Origin: Emticicia agri
GTDB taxonomy: Bacteria > Bacteroidota > Bacteroidia > Cytophagales > Spirosomataceae
Reading direction: 5' to 3'
DNA: 64,000 nucleotides
NCBI RefSeq assembly: GCF_004168285.1
Contig: NZ_SEWF01000011.1
Location: forward strand, 87,556-151,555
The translations under genes were made by a program, and so were the position numbers. The notes beneath the pieces are model-generated. The model searched no databases. It had not been told where the DNA came from and saw only the letters and a list, made by a program, of their open reading frames with translations. Shown here piece after piece: positions 63,574 through 64,000 of the stretch (positions are counted from its first letter, which is position 1; each line of letters opens with the position of its first letter).

Positions 63574-64000
63574 TGTCTTGTCCTGAAATAGGTTTACACA
63601 AACCTAAATAAAAACATGGCAAGAACAAAGACAAACAAAGGCTCAGGTTACAACCAAAACAAATTGCACTATGATTTAGATTTTAAATGGAGAGTATGCC
63701 AAGAATATCTGAATAGTTCAGAGACAAAAATAGCCATACAAAGAAGAAATGGTGTACAATGCAGAACAGCGATCGTAATATGGTTACGACAATTCGGTTT
63801 GAAAGATAAAATAAAGCCGTTATCTTTAAAAGAGCAACTTAGTTTACAAATGCCACAACCTAAACCAAAAAAAGTACAATTTGAGGAATCAGAGCTTGAT
63901 AGACTTAAGAAGGAGTTAGCAGAAGCTAATTTAAGAGCTGAGGCATATCAGAAAATGATTGAGATAGCAGAGCAGGAATTTAAAATAGAGATCAAAAAAA
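63574..64000 (+). mobile_element. left part of an IS3-family insertion sequence
   Basis: TGTCTTGTCCTGAAATAGG at 63574 looks like a left terminal repeat starting TG, as in the IS3 family. Forty bases later begins an OrfA-like gene. The element continues past the window edge, so orfB and the right end are unseen. Confidence 0.6.
63616..64000 (+). CDS. IS3-type transposase OrfA (3' end cut by window)
   Basis: An open frame from ATG 63616 to the edge encodes MARTKTNKGSGYNQNKLHYD, then a helix-turn-helix (RVCQEYLNSSETKIAIQRRN), a linker with PQPKPKKVQFEESE, and a heptad-rich helix (LDRLKKELAEANLRAEAYQK). This is the layout of IS3-family OrfA proteins, which bind the ends and multimerise. The DDE-bearing OrfB should follow beyond 64000. 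Confidence 0.8.
   Translation, partial: MARTKTNKGSGYNQNKLHYDLDFKWRVCQEYLNSSETKIAIQRRNGVQCRTAIVIWLRQFGLKDKIKPLSLKEQLSLQMPQPKPKKVQFEESELDRLKKELAEANLRAEAYQKMIEIAEQEFKIEIKK

Overview
The window reads as chromosomal DNA of a free-living member of the Bacteroidota, most likely order Cytophagales (Runella/Emticicia-like; genus not proven). The reasons are promoters of the TTTG-N19-TAnnTTTG type, a Reg_prop/Y_Y_Y sensor kinase, a TonB-dependent barrel receptor, a DUF4290 protein beside murA, 3-coathanger-stack C-termini on secreted proteins, the carboxyspermidine dehydrogenase/decarboxylase polyamine route, and an HD-Pnk plus ligase pair of the kind known from Runella. The sequence is AT-rich, and the window starts and ends inside genes.

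Layout. 1-12.7 kb is regulation and secreted enzymes: a truncated one-piece sensor kinase, a TPR histidine kinase, an NTF2-like protein, an Asp/Glu racemase, an alpha/beta hydrolase, a 1106-residue heparinase-like multidomain exoprotein, a lone LytTR protein and a NarL-type regulator. 12.9-18.0 kb is an accessory island: the first 18 codons of an AraC-type gene cut off by a decayed IS5-like end, a decayed IS200/RAYT-like transposase with its palindromic repeats, an unknown gene, and an AT-rich restriction-modification cassette (controller, PD-(D/E)xK nuclease, methylase fused to a specificity domain). 18.1-22.6 kb holds a TonB-type receptor with a long regulated leader and an XRE/DUF2975 trio. 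22.7-23.7 kb is a second RAYT gene, frameshifted at a T7 run, flanked by its own REP palindromes.

23.7-37.0 kb carries a lipoprotein, NAD synthase, a Kelch protein, an M13 peptidase, a DUF4262 protein, a sugar isomerase-like protein, a ceramidase-like protein and a surface protein with thirteen 25-residue repeats. 37.0-51.1 kb holds tRNA-Leu(CAA), murA, a DUF4290 gene, a GH10-like hydrolase, a flippase, a PQQ-type sugar dehydrogenase, an ECF sigma factor with a membrane partner, two glycosyltransferases (one frameshifted at an A8 run), an outer-membrane protein and pgk. 51.4-63.3 kb holds the two polyamine genes separated by a YncE/phosphoesterase lipoprotein and a TonB protein, then a ligase/HD-Pnk end-healing operon and the ribosomal operon rpsF-rpsR-rplI. 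The right edge enters an IS3-type element.

A recurring theme is the intergenic DNA: many gaps hold 40-190 bp imperfect palindromes of several unrelated sequence families (REP/RAYT, MITE-like, AT-rich), more than transcription terminators alone explain. The best candidates for follow-up are the restriction-modification cassette with its internal promoter and palindrome, the RNA/DNA end-healing operon, the two RAYT/REP families, the possible slippage sites, and an operator-plus-attenuator-like leader before the receptor gene.
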